Part shown: in pieces, positions 58,108 through 64,000 of the stretch
Position numbering within the stretch: position 1 is the first letter of the stretch
How the letters are laid out: each line of letters opens with the position of its first letter
NCBI GenBank assembly: GCA_038503075.1
Contig: JBCAML010000015.1
Location: 62,001-126,000, forward strand
DNA: 64,000 nt
DNA from: Gyromitra esculenta
Taxonomy: Eukaryota > Ascomycota > Pezizomycetes > Pezizales > Discinaceae
Reading direction: 5' to 3'
Notes under the pieces: generated by a model
What the model was told of the DNA's origin: nothing
What the model saw: the letters and a program-made list of their open reading frames with translations, nothing else
Databases searched by the model: none
Position numbers and translations under genes: made by a program

Positions 58108-58325
58108 TCTCCTTACGCTAGCTTTGGTAAATTTTCGGCACGTGTCTGCCATTTGGGAATACCTGTTTAAGGAAGAACCTTTTTCAGTTTTAAAAAGTTT
58201 TGTTTTATTTTTGGAGGGTTGTAGGGATTTAGGGTTTTGTTCACGCCATAACTTCGGTTGCATGTGATATTCTTGTACCTTTATATATAAAACAATGAAA
58301 CAATGATTTAACAAAAAAAAAAAAA

Positions 58326-58341
58326 GGTCAGATTTATCTTA
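58326..58341. repeat. Right target-site duplication of the LINE
   Basis: Exact copy of 41423-41438, directly following 13 A residues (58313-58325). Confidence 0.92.
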
Positions 58342-58882
58342 GTTTCGTTCAAACCTATGCTATTAGAGCCTTGCTAAACTCTCTAGTGGGTTCTTGGATA
58401 GGTTAAAATCGTGACGCTTCGGGGATAGCCACAGTGCCAGGTATCACTACTCTCTTTCAATTTAATTTCCCCGGTGGGGGCGAGCAAGAAGGGGTCGAAG
58501 GAGGAACAGAAAGTTTCTTTTCCAGGAAGTACCAATGTGTATGTCGTGATTCTAGAGCTATTCAAACTCGAACCTCCACCTATCCAGACAACCCAACTAC
58601 GACTCTATACCGGTATACTAGTGTCACTTGGGCTGAAAATATATATCTCTTAACTAGTTTTAAGAAATCCTTCCCTTAAAACCGTATGTTATCTGTTTTC
58701 TCTTCTGGATATCACTGCTACCATCACCGCGATTAGCTGCACCTTGAAATTAGCCTAGCTTATATTTGTATGTTTTTTCTACTTAATTAAATATTTTCTA
58801 TCGTTTCTTCTCATGCACACAATACGTACTTCCATACTAACTCAAATAACTCGAGATAGAGAAAAATTCGTAGCAATGACAA
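58342..58882. other. Intergenic region right of the retrotransposon nest
   Basis: Continuation of the host sequence that was interrupted by the LINE; 3' flank of the RING gene at 58883. No ORF or repeat of note. Confidence 0.5.
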
Positions 58883-59713
58883 CTACATAGTACCAAATCT
58901 TGCTTCTGCGTATGTACTTGGTGTATCATCCGAGATTGTTGTTTGGCTCGAAATATTACTCCACATAACATATCTCGTGATACGCTGGATACGCCATGGC
59001 TGAATCTCCCTATTCATCAACGCTCTAGCAACTGTCTTCGACCTCTTAGCCACCCATCTTCTCACCGACACCCAATTCCAAACAGTGAATACCACATCGC
59101 CATGCGTTACAGATCGTACAGCGAAGCCATAGAAATCTCTCTGCTGTGATAGTTCGCCAACACAGCATGTTGCAGCCCTGCAAATATGGCAAGGAAATGA
59201 CCAAGGGAAATGGTCATCAGCCCTTCTCCTGCCGCGATAGATACCCTTCAAACAGGTGTTGCATGCTGCATGTGAACAAGAGGCAAACTGGACAGTTACC
59301 TGACGGACCCCGCAGATCGCACATTCCATACCGTCTGGGATATCCTCATCCTCAGTATCTGATGGTGTTTCTGAAGGTGGGGCCTCCCAGTCTTCGGTGT
59401 TAGAGAAATCCTCATTCTCATTCTCATCTTCATATTCTTCATAATCGCTTTCGTCTTCATACTCTTCATCAGAGAATTGCGAAATTTCCGAAATTTCTTC
59501 ATTACCCATGAAATCTGAGCTGTCGCTAGAGGATATTCCTGGAGCATCGGGATTGGCCCCAGCTGGTTCTTGCAAGTCTTCATACCACAACTCCAGGTTT
59601 ACGCCCAGGTCCGACAGTACCTTCAGGTTTGCTGCAGACGCAAAGGAAAAGGTGCCGCCATTGCACCACAATCTTGCCATGATTGCTGCTACTTCTGACT
59701 GGGGATCGGCCAT
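58883..59713 (-). CDS. RING-type zinc-finger protein, paralogue of 4642-5643
   Basis: Single exon, 276 aa. The N-terminal 50 residues are of mixed composition, followed by a long acidic region (EDESDYEEYEDENENED) up to about residue 125. The C3HC4-type RING then reads CAIC, eleven residues, CSHAACNTC, a basic insert with GRRRADD, then PCHIC. After the RING come FYGFAVRSV and VWNWVSVRRWVAKRSK, and the protein ends without transmembrane text. The order acidic region, RING, G-R-R-R-type insert, W-x-W-x-x-x-RRW tail is shared with the protein at 4642-5643. Likely E3 ubiquitin ligase activity is inferred from the RING only. Confidence 0.78.
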   Translation of the reverse strand: MADPQSEVAAIMARLWCNGGTFSFASAANLKVLSDLGVNLELWYEDLQEPAGANPDAPGISSSDSSDFMGNEEISEISQFSDEEYEDESDYEEYEDENENEDFSNTEDWEAPPSETPSDTEDEDIPDGMECAICGVRQVTVQFASCSHAACNTCLKGIYRGRRRADDHFPWSFPCHICRAATCCVGELSQQRDFYGFAVRSVTHGDVVFTVWNWVSVRRWVAKRSKTVARALMNREIQPWRIQRITRYVMWSNISSQTTISDDTPSTYAEARFGTM

Positions 59714-60985
59714 CCTTTGATTGTTCGTGTTCGCTCTTGTTCGCTCCTAATTGCTTGGCTGTGTGAGAAAAAGATACCTAGTGATTTAGCGATCATAGTA
59801 CTTTTATAGAGACTTTATAATTATCAAGGTCTCGAGGTAGTAGTATTTGAAAAGACATGAGGAGTTTCATGATGCCGACCAGCTGCCCAGGGTGTTTCAA
59901 GAACGAAAGAACACTCAGAGCCTTCCTGCATCAGGTCATGCTTCTACAATCATTAGCCCTGGTACATATAATAATTACAGATCGTAGGTAACCCCAACGC
60001 AAACCTACATAAGCGATTAGTTACATTGTTCAACAAGAACATACGTTTGACGAGCTGCTGTATTCTTAATGGGAGTTATTCCAGGTTCGTGCAGTAAAAC
60101 CGAGTGATTGACTGTGTAGCAAGCCAATATTTCGTGCGATGCTTGAAACAAGGTAGCCCAAGCCTTTTGTATTAGTATTTGGCGTCCTTCATACATACTA
60201 AGATAGCATTGATGTATTTGGTTTGAGAGTTGCTATCTTCAGCACTCAGTCTACGCATGTCCCGGAAACCTCATCCCAACCATTGTCGTCACCAAACACC
60301 CTCTAGAAGTGCATGTAGCCGCCCCGGAAGAGTAAGATCGTTACACCCAGTTGGAACCCTTCATGATTCATGCACCATCACTCACCTAAAATCAAAAAAA
60401 GCTCCCTGAGATAGCATCCGGGCGGCGACCACAGTAAAATTAAATCACCTTCCACAACAAACTCCCTCTACCTCAAGTAATCCATCGTGACCATTGAACC
60501 CAACCCTTTAATCATGCTAACCCCCAAAATAATAGCGTCAACGCTATAGTCATTATCGTAAATTTACTCTCGAAAAAAGCAAAGCCAATTTCCTTGCCCA
60601 AGTTATATAATAACTGCAAAAGTTCGCATTACATACTCATCGTGCCTGCGTAAAACGAGAGCAAAAAGAGACAATTGATGATATAAATTGGAGAAAACGA
60701 GCGAGATGACAATAGCAAGACGACAAATCCAACCCAAACGAAAACGAAAAACAATATCTCACATATCACACCACTCATTCCGCGTTTAGATCCGTTTACA
60801 AAATGATGTTTTCCCACTCAACGAGACCGATGAAGTCAAAAGTCAAAAATGACATTACATCAGAAAACTAGAAAAGATCCGGGGGGGAATTAAAATGCAA
60901 ATGGGAGGCAGAAATAAAAAGATACAGCAACCGCTAATTCCAACCAGGTTACACCCTACTAAAACCAATCCCAGCCGAAAACTCA
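59714..60985. other. Intergenic region RING gene / MVP1
   Basis: Holds the promoter of the RING gene (left end) and the 3' flank of MVP1 (right end). A 62-codon minus-strand ORF at 60629-60817 contains a hydrophobic stretch but has no other support. No RNA genes recognised. Confidence 0.55.
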
Positions 60986-63846
60986 TTATTCTCCCAGCGG
61001 CATCTCTTCAACCTCATTACACAGCGTTCTCCAGTTATCAGCTTGCAGCTCGGCATACTTAACTCTCTCTTGGCTCCAGTCCTGATGCAGTCTACAACCC
61101 CGATCGTCAGCACAAAAACAAAAACAAACCCCCACAACCTCCGCGGCCAAACCTCAATATTTCCTCGGAACAATAATTCACCGACACAAGTATTCAAAAA
61201 GGGGGGTAAAAAGCCATACCTCGAAACATGATACTGACTGCTCTGAAAATGCAGTAACTCATCCCTAACACACTCCTTGATAAACACCCTCCTCTCCAAT
61301 GCAACCACGATTGCATGTTTATCCCTCACAATCCCTTCTTCAACCTTCTCCTTTTCCCCCGGCTTTGCGCCCTCGGGCCGAGCCCTTATCTGCTCTAGTT
61401 TGACTTGACTTTGCTTTATCCGCTTTTCAAGCTGTATAACATTATCCACCTGGAGGCGTTCCTTGCGTTCAAACATCTCCCTCATGCTCACCAGACAATC
61501 GCGCTGGCGCTTCAAGTCCTCAAGGATACCCTCATCCCAGGCTTTTGTCTCATCTTCAAGAAGTTGCTGCGACTGCGATAGGTGTTTCGCAACGGCAGTG
61601 AGCCCGTTATTGAGGAGCGGGATCTCATCCGTGTCAACAGCGTAGGTGGCCTCGCTACAGTCGGTAAGCGCACGGAGCGAGAGTGAGAAGCGATTATAGT
61701 CCGCTGCGATGCCTTCGTTGCGTCTCTCGAGGCGTTCGAGGATGTTGCAGAGTTGGATGTAGATCTCGGAGGACTTGCGGAGACCAGCGCGGACTGTGTC
61801 GAAGGTTTGTTCAAGGCTGATTGGGAGTGACTTTTCGAGGCCTGGTGGGAGAGGCTTGCCGGTAAATTCTTCTTGGACAGAAATGGTTGCTTGTTTGCGC
61901 CACACAGTAAGTTCCTAGGAGTGCAAGGTTAGTAAATGGGTTTAGGGGATGTGAGCTGCAGGACTCACGGTTGGGGCGGTCAAGAACATGATGACTAGTT
62001 GCTCCTGTGACAAGACGGGATGACGAACGAGCGCGTTTACGAATCTGGAGAGGCCGCGTCTGCGACGTTCAACAAACGCGGCGTCGGCTGAGAGATAATG
62101 CCCATTAACTGCGACATTCCAGAAAAAATCTTGTTATTTTTGCTCTAGGTGTACTATAGGGAAGGGAAAAAGCCAAAAGCCGAGAGTTCAACGAAGCAAG
62201 GGGAGTATAGAAAACTTACCTGCTAGCCTTTTCGGCGGTAAAAGTGGCAGCTGACGAAATGGGTAGCGTTTATGCAGGCAGTCCAGCAGCCTAAGATGTT
62301 AGTTTTTTCTCTTCTAAACAGAATCCCCAACTCTAATCTTACCAAACGAAATCGCTATATCTTCTTACAACTCTGCTCCCTCGCCTTGCACTAGCAATCT
62401 GGTAGTTTCGATGTTGGAACATAAACATGCCCTCCTTCTCAGGCAATACTGAAACTGTCACTACTTCCTCTGGCCCCCGGCTAGGGACCCTTATGCTACC
62501 ACCTATATCATTCCCCGAGATTGCCGGCCCATTACCATGGAGAGAATTCGGAATACCACCCAGTCCCCCAAAAGACCCATGTCTCGGACCCATTCCGGGA
62601 ATCGACGGTTCCGAAAACGCGGGTGGATTATACGCACCAGTCTCGCCGCCAAAGGAGCCTCGTTGGCCAGCAGCACCGTCGTAGACACCCCACGCTGATG
62701 AGGCCGAGTTCCGATTGGCACCGTTATTGTTACGCAAAGCGGAGTGGATATCGTCGGGTTCGTGCTCGTCCTCGATTTGGTTTCTCGGTTGCGGGGGTTC
62801 GTGGGTATTAGCTGAAAAAACGATACTGGCTCTGCCTATGGAGTCGTTTCTGTTCAAGGCGCTGTCAGTTGGCCTCACAGAAGCAGAAGGAATGTAGTCA
62901 AAAGAACTATTCCGCTCTACTGTCGGGCTTATTTGGTGGATGCTGCCGACACCGTTATGTGCAGAGGTTTTGGCCGGGCTAGCAGGCTCGTTGCTGTGGT
63001 TATGGCCTTGGTGTAGAGCGGGACTGGCCCATGGGTCTTCGGTGTCTTCGCCGAAAAGCTTTGACGTGCGTGTGCGGATCGGTGACGTGCTGATCGGAGT
63101 GGATTGCTGCCGATGAACAATGACGGGCTTGACGGGAGGAGAGGATGGAGGCTCCTGAGTTGATTGGCTGTGGATTGAGTGCGGGGCTGTGTTTGCGGAT
63201 TTATTGGTTGAAGAAGCGAGCGAAGTGGTTGGAGTCTCGACGCCCTGGTGGTCACGGCGATGTGAAGAAGCAGCAATCGTTGTGAATCTCGGTATAGGAA
63301 GGTCTAAATCGAAACGATAGACACCAAATAAGTACGGTAGCCAACCCAATTAGTAGATTAAGACTTGGACTCACTTCTCCTTCTATCATCAACCCCATCA
63401 ATACTAATCTCGTCTCCTTCCTGAGCTAGACCTACCATGGCCAGCAAAACATTGACCTCATCTCTATTTATGCTCTCCTTCGCGCCCTTCATAACGACCG
63501 CCCAAATCCGCTCTCTAGCATTCTCATCAATCTCACCCTCATCGAGAACTTTTGCAACACCCATCGCCGAAACCGTACCATTCGAAGCTCCGTACTGCAC
63601 TAGTAACGAGTCAAAGTAGTCCACATACTCCTCCGGAAGATTCGCATTATCCGCCGTCAATAGAGTCTTGACTATATCAGTGTCAGCCCCGCGTCGTGGC
63701 ACCGGGAAGCCAGCAGACCAAGGATCCGGGCCAGAATCTTCAAATAATGAGCCTGAACCCGGAGTCGCGGTGGTGAAGTCATCGTCTGCAAAGAGCGATG
63801 AACGGGAGCGCCCGGCTGGCGGCGGGCTGTCATCGAAGATAGACAT
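60986..63846 (-). CDS. MVP1: Sorting nexin Mvp1 (SNX8 family)
   Basis: Exons (minus): 63846-63375, 63303-62343, 62290-62220, 62108-61969, 61914-61220 and 61091-60986; 814 aa. Mvp1 is an endosomal PX-BAR protein that forms recycling tubules for membrane-protein retrieval. The N-terminus (MSIFDDSP..., DPWSAGF) and the helical region DYFDSLLVQYGASNGTVS...VLLAMVG match the Mvp1 amino-terminal part. A long Ser/Pro/Asn-rich linker follows. The PX domain spans exons 2-4: [33 protein letters not shown] and RRRRGLSRFVNALVRHPVL (the phosphoinositide-binding R-R-Y-S, Lys and RR are present). The BAR-like C-terminal part is helical and Lys/Glu-rich, ending in WRTLCNEVEEMPLGE. All exon joins keep the frame; donors are GTGAGT, GTAAGA, GTAAGT, GTGAGT and GTATGG. 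Confidence 0.94.
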
Positions 63847-64000
63847 GGCCTGTGGTGGAATTTAGAGCAGATGGAATGTGACCTGCTGCTACTGGGTTTG
63901 GACCAGACTACCTACTTATCCAATTTGTTATTTCAGGCCAGCCACGCGAGCTCAGGGAACGGAAAAAGCTGTACCTTTCTTTCCCAGGCACGAAGCGAGG
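63847..64000. other. Upstream region of MVP1
   Basis: 154 bp to the window end, presumably 5' leader and proximal promoter of MVP1. Nothing specific recognised. Confidence 0.5.

Larger units (their letters stand above)
41439..58325 (+). mobile_element. LINE (non-LTR retrotransposon), interrupted by two LTR elements
   Basis: Bounded by the 16-bp duplication GGTCAGATTTATCTTA and ending in a poly-A run (58313-58325). Its own sequence is 41439-43582 plus 55184-58325 (about 5.3 kb). ORF1 (41565-43082) encodes a Gag-like protein with zinc knuckles, and ORF2 encodes an endonuclease plus reverse transcriptase. This architecture is that of fungal Tad-like LINEs. The ATG of ORF2 lies 2 nt after the ORF1 stop. 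An LTR retrotransposon sits in the endonuclease domain with a 5-6 bp duplication (ACGGAC at 43577-43582 and 55178-55183). Confidence 0.93.

Noticed and set aside
60629..60817. Small hydrophobic minus-strand ORF
   Set aside because: 62 codons with one hydrophobic stretch in AT-rich DNA; no start context, homology or neighbours to support it.

Overview
The window reads as a chromosome segment of a filamentous ascomycete (Pezizomycotina-type). Its housekeeping proteins are fungal orthologues (Tul1/Dsc1, Mvp1, Tim50, Gcd2, Cdc48, Mrp17), introns are about 50-90 bp with GTATGT/GTGAGT-type donors, intergenic spacers are short to moderate, and there is a trichodiene-synthase-type terpene cyclase. 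I cannot name the genus.

Layout. 1-416 is the 3' end of a truncated acidic gene. 1773-3665 (-) is a five-exon amidase, 4642-5643 (-) a RING-type protein, and 5644-8496 mostly simple sequence. 8497-9435 (+) is a terpene synthase followed by foldback repeats. 9436-12940 is mostly non-coding. 12941-15235 (-) is a GT90/CAP10 glycosyltransferase, 15890-17710 (+) eIF2B delta, and 17711-20905 an AT-rich block with degenerate tandem repeats. Then come TIM50 (-) and HEM3 (+), divergent; MRP17 (-) and GCV3 (+), divergent; CDC48 (+, nine exons); the Golgi/endosome E3 ligase TUL1/DSC1 (+); and two BTB-type proteins at 35459-37591 (+) and 38889-39569 (-).

41423-58341 is a three-level nest of retrotransposons. 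A LINE (16-bp target duplication, poly-A tail, two ORFs) is split in its endonuclease region by a minus-strand Ty3/gypsy chromovirus. That element is in turn split at its polypurine tract/3' LTR border by a plus-strand copy of the same family. The two copies form a giant inverted repeat of about 11 kb. In both, gag ends in a T TTA AAC slippery heptamer directly before its stop codon, a hairpin starts 7-9 nt downstream, and pol is open in the -1 frame: a programmed -1 frameshift signal.

After the nest come a second RING protein (58883-59713, -) related to the one at 4.6 kb, and the six-exon sorting nexin MVP1 (60986-63846, -).

Functions are mostly independent housekeeping: heme synthesis, mitochondrial import, translation and glycine cleavage, translation initiation, and ubiquitin/Cdc48 and Dsc-type membrane-protein quality control. 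CDC48 and TUL1/DSC1 are adjacent, and Cdc48 is known to cooperate with the Dsc complex. Exon structures were deduced by eye from splice consensus and protein-family continuity; none is backed by transcripts.
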